Assembly: GCA_016987375.1 (NCBI GenBank)
Contig: PJRA01000263.1
Span: 2,950,074 to 3,014,073, forward strand
DNA length: 64,000 nt
Reading direction: 5' to 3'
From: Brachionus koreanus
Lineage: Eukaryota > Rotifera > Eurotatoria > Ploima > Brachionidae
Every line of letters starts with the position of its first letter. The first letter of the stretch is position 1. The notes beneath the pieces are model-generated. The model had not been told where the DNA came from. It saw only the letters and a list, made by a program, of their open reading frames with translations, and searched no databases. The translations under genes were made by a program, and so were the position numbers. Of the stretch, positions 1 to 10,443 are shown one piece after another.

Positions 1-169
1 TTACGTTATTGGATTGATCAGAGATAAATATTTTTACAAAAAAACCGTTTTTTTTCTATTTTACCGCCTTTTATACACATAAAAACAATCTTTGTGTTAA
101 CAAATAAAAAAATTTCTAAACCTTTGCAACATACTGTATTATACACCCTTTTTAAAGCTCATCAAAAAA

Positions 170-2700
170 ATTAAAAAAAATATTTATTAATCTCAACTAG
201 AATAACAAATTTTATCAACATAAAAATAATAAAGCAAAAATATAAAGCTAGAGAGAATATTTTTTAAAAAATAAGCATCATTATTCCCAATTCCTTAGCA
301 TATTTTTCCAGTTTTTTAAATTTTAAGTAAACTACTAGGTGAACATTATTTTTTTTCTAATTTCTTTTTTAATTTTGTTAAACTTTATTTAAATTGAAAT
401 TTGATTGAGTTTCATTCCGACGAAATGAGAAAATCATAAAAATACATTGAGTTTATCCATTCTGAAAATGAATTCAAGCTTAAACTTGACATTTTTATGC
501 AAAAAAATCGAAATGATTTGTGGAAAAATTTTAATTTTGTTTCGCAAAAACATTTCTGCTTCTAAAATATTTTTATTGAGATAAATTGCTTTAAAATTAA
601 ATATATACCAAAAAATAAATTGTAACTAAATTTTAGTTTAATTCATAATGTGTTAATATGAATCAATGCTATGATCACAAGAAATTTAACTAATTCACTA
701 ATTTGAAAATTTACACTAAATAAAGGCAAATTGAAGTTACTGATAAAATTAAAATGATCATGCTTAAGAGTTATCATTGAAAAAAAATTTTAAAATATTT
801 TTGAGTAAAAAATTTATTGCAGAAGCATGTTTTCAAAGTAAACATTCAATGCTTAACTTGATTTTTTATGTCTGCAAGTTTCTGCAAAAGATTTCTGAAT
901 GTAAAATTATGCACAATAGTTGGATATCGTTTAACATGCTATGCTAAACATGAAAGCATTTTTGCATTTAATTTTTCATTCAAAAAACTTCTTAGAAATT
1001 TGTAAAAAAAATTATTTTTGAGCATTATCATAAAATTTTGATCATAAACTTCAATATGCCTAAATAAAGCTTTATTGAAAAACTAAATTTTTTTTCTGAA
1101 AAAATTCAGAATATTATTTTTAAAATTTTTCTTTGAATCCTAATTTTTCAAAATAATAGAAAAAACAACTAAATAGTAATTATGCAAAATAAAAATATTT
1201 TTCAATGTAAATTTTTTCTCAATTTCAATCAAATGTAATATATTTGGAGGTTAAAAGAAAAATTATTTTTTACTATCACTTTATTAAATAAGATATACAA
1301 TGAAATGAATATAATAATAAAAGTTGAGTTCCTTAAATATGTATTCTAGTACGTGATCAGATTTCTAAAAAGAATAAAGACGCAATTAAAAATTGCCAAT
1401 TAAGGTAAAATGAATTTCAAAAAATAATGCCTAAAATGTTATCGTACTTTTACCCCTGTAAGATAAATTAAAAATAATTTATTTATGTTAACTATAATAA
1501 TAAATTTTATCAACATAAAATGATAAAAATAGCAGCATATTTGTTCCAGTCTTTTTATTTAAGTAAATTAGTAGGTGAAAATTATTTTTCCCCTAACTTC
1601 GTTTTTATTTTTTATAATCTATTTACATATTTAAATTAAGATAAATTGCTTTACAATTAAATAAACTCAAATTTTGACATTTAATTTTTAAATTAAAATT
1701 TCAACTTAAAAAAATGTAATTTAAAAATGTCTTTTTTTTCGGAAAAAGACTTGACTTAAAATGACTTTCTGCTCAATTCCAACTGAAAAATTCAAGTAAT
1801 AATCTCAGAAACCGTTTTAGTTATTTTACAATTTTTTACAGCGAAGAGCGAACTTCAAAATTGACCTAAAATATTTTATTTTGATTTTTGTTATCATTTT
1901 TCTACATTTATTTGCTTATCCTTGCGAAGCATTTTTTAATTAAAATGTTAATTAACTGTAAAGGCTCATTCTTATTTGCTCCATCAGTATTATTTAAAAG
2001 ATTTTGATCTAAAGAAAGCAGAGATTAATTAATGATGGAAATTAAACTTAACTGTCTATAAAAAAGTTGTATTTTTAAATGATTAAAATTAAAAAAAATC
2101 GATTGTTAACATTTAATTAAATATTTTTTTATTTTTAAATAATAAATCAAAAAAATAAGCTAGAGAGAATATTTTTTATAAAATAGGCATCATTATACCC
2201 AATTCCTTAGCATATTTTTTCCAATCTTTTTAATTTTCTTAAACTACTTTGAATTAAATAAATGCCAAAAAAGTTTCATTTTTCAATAAAGTAATCTAAA
2301 AAAAGCCTTTATATATCTAATAAATTGTAACTAAAGTTAAATTTAGTACATAACGTGTTAATATGAAAAAATACTATGATCACAAAAATATTATTAACTC
2401 ATTTGTAATTTAAGGCTAAATAAAGATTCTTAGAAAAATTAAGTTTTATTTACTGAACATGCATTTTATTTTGTGAAAAAATAAAAAGTTTTATTTTTAA
2501 AATTTTTCTTTGATTTTAATTTTTCATAATCATAGAAAAAACTAAATAGGAATCATGCAAAATGAAATTATTCTTCAAAGTAACATTTTTTTCTCAATTT
2601 CAACTCAAAAATTCAAGAACTAAGCACAGAAACCGTTATAGTCATTTTAAAATTTTCAACATAGAAGAACAAACTTCAGAATTAACTCAAATATCTGATT
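170..2700. repeat. Degenerate repeated blocks in AT-rich intergenic DNA
   Basis: The first 3 kb has no convincing gene. Related blocks recur: about 200-720 and 2110-2420 share 'agctagagagaatatttttt', 'cccaattccttagcatattt' and 'ctatgatcacaa'; a shorter version is at about 1490-1600; and 1793-1870 resembles 2611-2690 (both contain 'cagaaaccgtt'). This looks like an old, decayed tandem or dispersed repeat. No ORF or terminal inverted repeat was recognised in it. Boundaries are approximate. Confidence 0.5.
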
Positions 2701-3143
2701 TAACGTTTAGAACCTAAAATTTATCGCACATCAAAAGTTTTTTAAAAATATATTGCAACCTTACATTAGTTGTTTTTTTAAGTTTTATTACTGTATTAAA
2801 GCATATTGGCAATACTACAAAGGTATAAATCATCATCAAATAATCAAATAAATCAGATTTTTGCATCAAATTTTTACTCAAATATATCATCAAAAAAAAA
2901 TTTTTTCAACTAAAAATAAGTTTATATCATTTAAATTTTTTTTTTGCAACAAATAAAAAACAACTTAACAAAATATTTTTTTTACATCAATATTTTTTAC
3001 TTTGAATCAAGCTAAAATATATAAAACATTTTATGAAAATTTTACATCAAAAGCTTAAATTATTAATTTCCAATTATTAAATATTTTCAATGTCGTCATG
3101 AATCAAATGCAGATTTGGAATTCAAATTAAATGTATATATGGT

Positions 3144-3437
3144 GATCAAATGCTGATTCAAGATGACATTGATAAGATGGATGAGTGGTCGAAGCGCTGG
3201 AGTATGGAGTTCAATGAGTCCAAATGTTAAGTAATGCATATTGGCAACTCAAAGATTGCCAGGCAAGAAATCTCAATGTTAAACGCGAATGATATCAGAG
3301 TTGGATTAGCTGAGACTACTAATGAGCGCAATATTGGTGTAATGGTGAATAACAAACTAAAATGGAATGATCAAATCGATAGCTGTATTATAAAAGCCAA
3401 AAACATGCTTGGTATGCTCAAGAAAATATTTGAGTAT
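3144..3437 (+). pseudogene. Non-LTR retrotransposon RT fragment
   Basis: Reading the plus strand from about 3144 gives an RT palm-to-thumb segment: LIQDDIDKMDEWSKRWSMEF, then NESKC, a stop codon, then VMHIGNSKIA, ending in a KWNDQI...A.NMLGMLKK block. 'W...W.M.FN..KC' followed by a 'lG..i...lkW..qi' block is the standard layout after the catalytic YxDD region in CR1/Jockey-type LINE polymerases. One stop codon interrupts it and there is no catalytic core upstream or tail downstream, so it is a dead 5'- and 3'-truncated copy. Confidence 0.75.
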
Positions 3438-3440
3438 TGA

Positions 3441-4341
3441 GATGCTCAATCATTTTATGACGAGCATTATTGAGATAGTTTATTTTTATATTTTTATTTT
3501 CAATTTTGATTAAAATACTTAAACTCGTTTATTTTAACTTATTTAGAACTTTTTTTTACATAAATTTTTTTATTTGATTTATTTAAGATTTTTGATGAAT
3601 CTTTTCTACTAAATTAATCTTAATTTTCGTGTATTTTGATGATGATTTATTTTTAATTGATATATTTTTTTTTATTTTTTGATGAAACCTTAATAAATTT
3701 AGTGATAAAAATGAATGAATGAAATGAATGAAAATATTTTAAAAAAAAGGACACTTTTTGAGCGATTATAAAAATTTTTAAACTAAATAAATTAAAAAAA
3801 GTAAAACCATAGTTTTATTCAGAATTTTGTCTAGTTTTAGAATTTGTATAAAAATATATAGGTTGGGGGGTTTTGAAAAAAGTTAAAAAATTTTAAAATT
3901 TTTCCGAAAAAACTCTCAATTTTTTTTTTCAAGATAATCAGCTCATAATATTTATTTCTATATCAGAAAATGTGTCGATCGAGTAGATTCGTTTGAAAAA
4001 ATTCTGAGATAAAAAAGCTTAAATTAGATATACTTTATATAAGGCTGTAAAGTTTCAGACTCTCCTGGTCAAAAAAAAAAATTTTGACCTTCCCTAAAAT
4101 TTTGACTAACTCTAGGTTTTCATATACGTAGAATCTAAAAATGAGGTCGAAATCCATATCTGAAGATAGTGTGGAAGTTTTGTATCGCGCGAACTTTAAC
4201 TTAAAAAATTTCTCGAATGTGAATTCCGTTTTATTTAACTTTGAATTTTTATTAGCCTATTCAATGCACATTTTTTGATAGTAATTTTTCCTAATAGCTT
4301 AGACTACTAATAGAGAAAAAAAATTAAATTTAATTAAAGCT
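3441..4341. other. Intergenic, no gene seen
   Basis: AT-rich sequence with short poly-A and poly-T runs. The part next to 4342 probably includes the 3' UTR of the minus-strand phosphatase gene. I see no ORF, RNA gene or clear element; 4020-4250 is slightly less AT-rich but was not recognised. Confidence 0.4.
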
Positions 4342-6051
4342 TTATTTTGAACATGCAATTGTAAATGCTTCACCAAATTCCTTCAGATCAATTTTTCCAT
4401 CTTTATTTTTGTCCATAAAATTAATAAATTCAAGAATTTCATTTTCAGAAAAGCTGGCTCCCAAATACTTAAGAATAATATTACATGCTTTTTTAAATTC
4501 ATCTTGAGTAATAAAGCCATTACTATCCGAGTCAATCATATTAAATACAGACACCAACATGTTAAAATTACTTGTAATTGAATCAGGAATCGACTCGTAC
4601 TTGGTACTTGTGTGCACATGGCTAAAAAGCGTCTTGTATTTTACAGTATTGGTCGTGTCATCACATTCACACAATCTATCTTTAATGCTTTCATATGGTA
4701 TATATGGAACTGTATTCGAAAGTATGAATAAAAAATCTTTAATCTTAATTAAGCCTCTGTTATTCATATCCAATTTTGAACACTCACTTAAAATTTTATC
4801 CTTGAACATGTATAGATGCGATCTTAACTTTTTTATGGCCAGTGGAAGATCGTCATCTACTTTTTTAGACTCTTCATCGAATTTAGATGAATTATAAGTA
4901 AGTAAATCTATTTTTACTTTTTTGGTAGATATTTTGACAATTGATCCTGAATTACCCATATGGTAATTTGATGCACTAAAAACTGTTATTACCTTTCCAT
5001 CATGGCCAATATCATGACCTTTTTGTTTGCACTCGTGAGACCTTATTATTAAATTTAAATTATTATCTGATAAAAATTTTTTTGTAACATCAGATCCATA
5101 AAATTTTCCAATATTTCTCACATTGTTAAATCCAATACCTTTTGAAGTTGATTGCGGATCACTCCAAAGCATATCAATGACATCTTTTAAATGTCGAAAT
5201 TCCAAAGAATCTTTATCTAAATTTGCTGCTCTGCATATCGAGCCAAACTTTGTTCTGTCCAATTGTTGAATTTTTTTCAAATTTAATGAGTCATTGATAC
5301 CTCCATGAACGACAAAGTAACGCTGTTTAGTAATTTTGTTGTTTACAATTGTAGCAAGTGGAATGTTTTTGAATAACTCATCAAATCTATTATAAACAAC
5401 GGAGCCATATTTGCCAAAATATTTGAGCGTGGCAATTTTAAAACATGGTTTGTAGTTCATATGGCTGTTTTGAGCTCTGTCTTCATGATTACCTCGATTA
5501 AGAAATACCCGATTGGGAAACAAAACAAATGAATAAAGCAATGCCAAGACAACTTCGATTTGTTTTTCTCCTCTGTCAACCCAATCACCATTAAAAACAA
5601 AATAGTAATATTTTCCTGGAATATTGAAACGAGTGAGTATGTTTAATAAGTCATCAAAGTGGCCATGTAAGTCCCCTACAACAATGCATTCATCATTTTC
5701 ATTTAAAGAAAACTCGCAGATATTTGGTAATTTTTTGAGTAGTTTGATTGCCTCATCGATTATTTTAACTGCATAAACTGCATGAATTAGCCTGTTTGAA
5801 CGAAAATCCTTGAGCATCTGTTTAAAATCGCCTTCTTCAAAATCTTTTCCAAATTTAAGGCCATTATAGTTTGATTCTATTTCAATTTTTATTTCCTTAG
5901 CTTGATTTTCTTCTAAAAAAGTAGCAATAAGACTATCAAAAAGTTCGGTTAATTTTATGGACTCTCGCTCTTCAAGGAATTCCAATTCGTTCAAAATAGT
6001 AAAAGCTATATTTTTATCCTCTTCAATTTTAAAATCATCTTTTTGAGACAT
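4342..6051 (-). CDS. PPEF/rdgC-type serine/threonine phosphatase with EF-hands
   Basis: A 569-residue protein in one uninterrupted exon. It is a metal-dependent phosphoprotein phosphatase of the PPEF (Drosophila rdgC) class, which dephosphorylates Ser/Thr under calcium control. The PPP signature motifs are present: GDLHG (126-130), GDWVDRGE (155-162), GNHE (187-190), HGG (249-251) and RSHE (337-340), so the catalytic core looks intact. Two canonical EF-hand loops follow at 507-518 (DSDSNGFITQDE) and 547-558 (DKNKDGKIDLKE), with a degenerate loop near 428-439. PPEF proteins normally begin with an IQ calmodulin-binding motif; here the ORF starts just after where it would be, and in-frame stops precede the ATG, so the IQ motif is absent. 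The missing introns contrast with the other conserved genes here and could mean a retrocopy. Confidence 0.93.
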   Translation of the reverse strand: MSQKDDFKIEEDKNIAFTILNELEFLEERESIKLTELFDSLIATFLEENQAKEIKIEIESNYNGLKFGKDFEEGDFKQMLKDFRSNRLIHAVYAVKIIDEAIKLLKKLPNICEFSLNENDECIVVGDLHGHFDDLLNILTRFNIPGKYYYFVFNGDWVDRGEKQIEVVLALLYSFVLFPNRVFLNRGNHEDRAQNSHMNYKPCFKIATLKYFGKYGSVVYNRFDELFKNIPLATIVNNKITKQRYFVVHGGINDSLNLKKIQQLDRTKFGSICRAANLDKDSLEFRHLKDVIDMLWSDPQSTSKGIGFNNVRNIGKFYGSDVTKKFLSDNNLNLIIRSHECKQKGHDIGHDGKVITVFSASNYHMGNSGSIVKISTKKVKIDLLTYNSSKFDEESKKVDDDLPLAIKKLRSHLYMFKDKILSECSKLDMNNRGLIKIKDFLFILSNTVPYIPYESIKDRLCECDDTTNTVKYKTLFSHVHTSTKYESIPDSITSNFNMLVSVFNMIDSDSNGFITQDEFKKACNIILKYLGASFSENEILEFINFMDKNKDGKIDLKEFGEAFTIACSK

Positions 6052-6239
6052 TGTTTACTAAAACTTATATCAATAGAAACATATATATGCAATTTTGTTT
6101 TAACTTTATGAGCCTAATTAAATTTTGTCGTTACTAGCGATTGATTTTAAAAATTTAATTTAAAAAAATATAATCTGATAATAGTATGTTTTATTAATTA
6201 AATGCTTAGAAAAATTAAAAAAAAAAATTTTAGATCGTA

Positions 6240-6744
6240 AGGAATGATGTTTTGACTAAATCCTATAAATTTAGCTAGATATTTTAAATTTTGCTTCTTA
6301 GGGCACTTCTTATAATCATCTCCAAGTTGGTAAAATTCAAACAAATATTCAATTTGAGAAGCAATTATTTAATTATGTTCTTTTGACTCTTAAATCTTTT
6401 ATTGATATTTTTTTAATTTTTAAGAAAAAAAAAAAAACTAAAAAAAGCCACTCAAAATTTTGTTGGTTCGTTGTTTAACAAAAACGGTTTTCATAACTTA
6501 TTATTAAATTTTTCTTATTTAGCTGAATTTTGTTATCTAAAGTTCCAATTTCTTTGGTTACCATATTCTCAAAAATATGCTCAATTTTGTCACTCATTTT
6601 CAATGAATCAATTATTATTGGAGATCTTTTTTGTATACAAAAATATTTATATTGAGAAGTTGATGTTTCTTGCAAAGCTTCAGCCAATTTATTTGTTGAA
6701 ACTTGAAAATTAACAATATTTGAATTTAAATCAATATTTTCCAT
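6240..6744 (-). pseudogene. Coding-like hypothetical fragment(s) upstream of PPEF
   Basis: Two open, protein-like stretches lie on the minus strand. The first (6744-6475, 89 codons from ATG) begins MENIDLNSNIVNF. The second (about 6365-6200) reads SQIEYLFEFYQLGDDYKKC and continues PKKQNLKYLAKFIGF. Their composition is richer than neighbouring noncoding DNA. I could not join them with GT-AG splice sites, because a stop precedes the second stretch in frame. I do not recognise the family. It may be a decayed gene, or one with exons I cannot place. Confidence 0.3.
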
Positions 6745-6929
6745 TATAAGCTTTAAAAAAAATCAAATTTAATTATCTTTTTTAAAGCTATTTTTCTCTT
6801 ATTTTGACAAATTAAGAAATAGAATAAATTTTATGCAATAATCACGAATAAAATGTGAACATGAAGGTTCTATATTCACTGATGATTTTTTGTCTAGATC
6901 TTGTGTTTCTAGTTCAAATTATTTGAGCT

Positions 6930-7545
6930 TTAATTCGGCAGCCTCAAAAGATAACAGAATACTTGGTAAAGTTCTTCATGGTATTAAATTTCCTACATAG
7001 ATGGTCATTAAATTACTTTATACAAGTCTTGTTAGGCCTCACTTAGAGTATGCTATTCCGGTATGGTGCCCATATCTAGAGAAAGATAAAAGAATTCTAG
7101 AGACTGTTCAACCAAAAGCTACTCGTGCTATTTCCGGTTTTAAAGATATAAACTACAACGATAGACTAAAGGCTCTGAACCTGACGAAATTAACCGAAAG
7201 GCGCATAATAGGTGACTTAATTCAAACGTTTATAGTTAAAAAAAATATTGATCAAGTCAAATGGCAATATCCACTCACTTTTTTCAAGCAGAAGTTCAAG
7301 AGGCCATCCATACAAAATTAAAAGAGAAATAATCAAAAATTGTGCCCAAAGAAACCACTTCTTCACAAACCGTGTAGTAAATGGCTGGAATAAGCTAGGA
7401 GAGGATGCAGTGGAAGCTCGATAGCGATATTTTTAAAGCAAAAATAGACATAAACTTTCACTATATTTTTTGCACATAATCTGTTGTCAGATTTTACGCA
7501 TTTTATGCGTTGCAATAAACCACTTTACTACTATGCTATGCTAAT
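6930..7545 (+). mobile_element. CR1-like LINE, 5'-truncated copy A
   Basis: Holds the C-terminal end of a non-LTR reverse transcriptase: LVRPHLEYAIPVWCPYLEKD, then LE.VQ, ATRAISGF, Y.DRLKALNLTKLTERR and DLIQTF. This is the standard CR1/L2-type tail. An upstream in-frame stop (before MVIKLLYTS) and a frameshift near 7300 show it is dead; the shifted frame continues FFTNRVVNGWNKLGEDAVEA. The 3' UTR with 'gcacataatctgttgtcaga' and 'gcaataaaccact' is shared with copies at 18083-18583, 30937-31690 and 62605-62825, which defines the family's 3' end. Confidence 0.88.
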
Positions 7546-8050
7546 TCTATTAGCATATGTATAGAATAAGCTGACAAGCTGTTTTGATTGTTTTTGATTA
7601 CATATTTTGATGCGATTTTTGCAAGGAGCTAGTTAGCATATAGGGTTATAGGGTTATTGATGATTTTTTGATGAACCTCATGTTTCAAGTCAAAATTATT
7701 TTTGATTGTAACTTGTTAAAGGTTATGCTTAATTTCTAACAGAATCATTTTTTTCCAAAAATTTTCAACTATTTGTTAAATAGTAAAATAGTTGAATCTG
7801 AATTAAAAAATTGATTTCTAAATTTGAAAAAATTTATTTTAAAAATTTTAAATACAGTATCAAATGAATAAAAATTAAATTAATAAATAAATAAATTAAT
7901 TATAAATAAATAACCATAAGAAACAATCTAATTACAAAACTATTATCAAGACAAACTATCTACACATAATTTAAGAGCACTTAATTTCAAATCATAAATT
8001 AAATAAATAAATTAATAAAAGTAAAAAAATTGTACACTAATTATAATCTA
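7546..8050. other. Intergenic, no gene seen
   Basis: AT-rich sequence with simple 'aaataaat'-like stretches, especially 7880-7910 and 8000-8020. It probably contains the 3' UTR of the next minus-strand gene. Nothing else was recognised. Confidence 0.4.
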
Positions 8051-9373
8051 TTATACCTCAGTCTCAATTAAAGCCATTGACTTAGAGTTTTGCACTTGAG
8101 TGTCGTTCAAATTCTGACTGCTTCTAACCAATTCATTTTTTGAAGCCATCTTAATTTTGTAATGAATGTGACAATCAGACAATCTTGGCGCTGCAAATTT
8201 GATCAAATGATTGCTATTCTCGAATCCAACTGAACTGAAAAAAGACAAATTACGGCCATTGCTTGTCGAGTGAAAGCGATATGAATCATCGTTTGCAGTA
8301 TAAAAAGATTTATCATCAAATACAAAATCTGATTTGAATGAGCTAACAGATTTATTCTGACGCTTAATTTGAGCAAACTTGGAACCAGTCAAAACTATAT
8401 TAATACTTTCTGAATTTAAATCATCATTAATTCTTTTCAATTGAGCAACATTTTCAGTAGAAGTTGAAAATTTTTTGTTATTTTTTTGATACTGTACTTT
8501 AAGTGGATTGTTTTGCTCGAGGGTCAATGGTGAAGAAGTCAAAGCATTAGCCGAATTTAAGTATTTGTTGTATTTTACTTTAGATGATGAATAAGCCAGA
8601 GAGGTCATTTTTGGAGAGCGAGCAATTTTGCTTGACAACTGACTGGATCTATCAAAAGACATGTTCTTACTTTGTTTAAAAGGCAGGGACAAATGTCGCT
8701 TAAATGCACTCTCGTTATTGTGGCTATTTGTTGTTTCAAAAGCATCCGAGTGTCGCTTAACGCGTATCCCCATTTTTGAGGGCAATAAATTGTTTTGATT
8801 AATTATATTTGATTTTAAATCTATCAAAGCTCTTGATTTGTTTTGCAAACCATTTTGATTCTGCAATTGCTTGAGCAACATTATTTGAGAAATAGTATGT
8901 GTGAGGGTTTTGGCTCGATTTTCTTTATTTGAACCTTGACGGCTTGCTTTGCTTTCACTTATTAAGTGTAAATTTTTTTGCACCCTTTCTTCCAGTTTAT
9001 TTAGTCTTTCATCATACAATTGATTTATTAACTCCTTTTGTTCCGGATTTTGCTGCAAATCTCTTTGACGATTTTCTTCCAAAAAAATCACTTGAGATTC
9101 GTAAAATTTTTCCAATTTATTCAAAGCGTTCATTTGTTTTTCCAATACACTCTTGAACATTTGTTTTATTTTTTTCGATGATCTGTTATAAGGTTGACCC
9201 CTCTTGAAATGATTCAAACTCGATGTAGAATCCTTTTTGCTATTATTTATCAAAGTTTCAGTGGAATTCAAGCTATTTGCAGTTTCATCAGTTTTTTCTC
9301 TTAGATTTGATATTTCTTTTACTGGTTCGATACCACGAACTGGACTTATTTTAGAAAAATTTTCTAACAACAT
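8051..9373 (-). CDS. Uncharacterised coiled-coil protein with a C-terminal PDZ-ligand motif
   Basis: An intronless 440-codon ORF, far too long to be chance in such AT-rich DNA. I do not recognise the family. Residues about 66-140 are rich in K, E, L and Q with heptad-like spacing (KKIKQMFKSVLEKQMNALNK and the following 60 residues), suggesting a coiled coil. The remainder is Ser/Asn/Lys-rich and probably disordered. The last residues are IETEV, a class I PDZ-domain ligand (T-x-V at the very C-terminus), so it may be a scaffold or cytoskeletal protein tethered to a PDZ partner. No signal peptide or membrane segment is visible. Confidence 0.78.
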   Translation of the reverse strand: MLLENFSKISPVRGIEPVKEISNLREKTDETANSLNSTETLINNSKKDSTSSLNHFKRGQPYNRSSKKIKQMFKSVLEKQMNALNKLEKFYESQVIFLEENRQRDLQQNPEQKELINQLYDERLNKLEERVQKNLHLISESKASRQGSNKENRAKTLTHTISQIMLLKQLQNQNGLQNKSRALIDLKSNIINQNNLLPSKMGIRVKRHSDAFETTNSHNNESAFKRHLSLPFKQSKNMSFDRSSQLSSKIARSPKMTSLAYSSSKVKYNKYLNSANALTSSPLTLEQNNPLKVQYQKNNKKFSTSTENVAQLKRINDDLNSESINIVLTGSKFAQIKRQNKSVSSFKSDFVFDDKSFYTANDDSYRFHSTSNGRNLSFFSSVGFENSNHLIKFAAPRLSDCHIHYKIKMASKNELVRSSQNLNDTQVQNSKSMALIETEV

Positions 9374-9732
9374 TGAATTCTAAATAAATAATAGAATAAT
9401 TAAATTAATTTTAGCTTTTAATGGGAAGGTGAAGCGGAGAGAAATTTTAAAAAAATATATTTTTGAAGTCAAAAATTTTGATACATGTGAATAAAGTTTT
9501 TTAAATCTAAATCTTTATTATTTTGTTTAGAAAAAATGTCCACAAAATTAAATGCTTTCGAAAATTAGCTTTGCTAACGAAAAAAATAGTTCTCAACTTC
9601 ACCATTTCGCTTTGAATTTGAATTTTTTTTGATCCATTGGTTTTTACTTTAGTCATAGGATAAAAAAAAATCTCAACATAAAATCGCTTAAGATTTAGTT
9701 TCAATTAGTAAAAAAAGAACCGGCCTAGGTTA
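9374..9732. other. Intergenic, probable 5' flank of the coiled-coil gene
   Basis: AT-rich. A 65-codon ORF on the minus strand (9507-9704) has only low-complexity composition and I do not regard it as a gene. Confidence 0.35.
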
Positions 9733-10373
9733 ACAGTGCAGTTTGGACCAGATTTTATCATCAAAAATTTAGAAATTATATATTAAAAAAAAAAATTTGA
9801 CTAAAACTTTTGCGCTCTATTTTGTCTTTAATTAATTAAAGCTAAAAATTTTAAAATCAAAAATTTTACGATGAATTTTAAATTTTTCCTAGCTCCAATT
9901 ATTGAATAAAAGCTTCTAAATCAATATTTATTTTAAAAATCTTAATTTTTTTTTTAAATTTTTGTCAAACAATTTTAGTAATATAGGTTCTGGTGGTCAA
10001 AATTTATACGAGGAAGCGTTGGGGCGATCCTCAGAAACAGTATCAAAGTTTATTTTTTTACCAAAACTTTAATATCATCTATTTGTCTAGAAAAAAATAT
10101 AAAGGTTTGTAAAGCCAAACATTATGAAAGAGCAAACTTTTATCTACAAAATAAGTGATAAATGATCTATGTTTTGCGTTTTCTCTTAGGTAAAATTTAT
10201 GTTCAAACCAACCAAATTTTTTTTGGTGGTTTGAGACGCTTTAAATCCTGAACCACAAACGATGTTGGCTTTGAAATAGAATATCTTAAAAATGGAAACG
10301 ACAAACTTTAATTTGTTGTATAAAAATATTGGGTTTATAAGACATTAAAAGTGATCCAAACCGTTCTTTTAAA
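9733..10373. mobile_element. Possible decayed Tc1-like nonautonomous element
   Basis: The left end 'acagtgcagtttggaccaga' (about 9733) and the reverse complement of the right end 'agaacggtttggatcacttt' (about 10373) match imperfectly, sharing a GTTTGGAyCA core followed by TTTTA. The CAGTG start resembles Tc1-family terminal repeats. No transposase ORF lies inside. Boundaries and class are tentative. Confidence 0.35.
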
Positions 10374-10443
10374 CATAATAATTATTTTTTTTTTAATTTG
10401 GATCGATGTTTTGATAAATCAAAATTCAAAAATATAAAAAAAA

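Noticed and set aside
4559..4897. 112-codon plus-strand ORF
   Set aside because: Lies wholly antisense to the PPEF coding exon.
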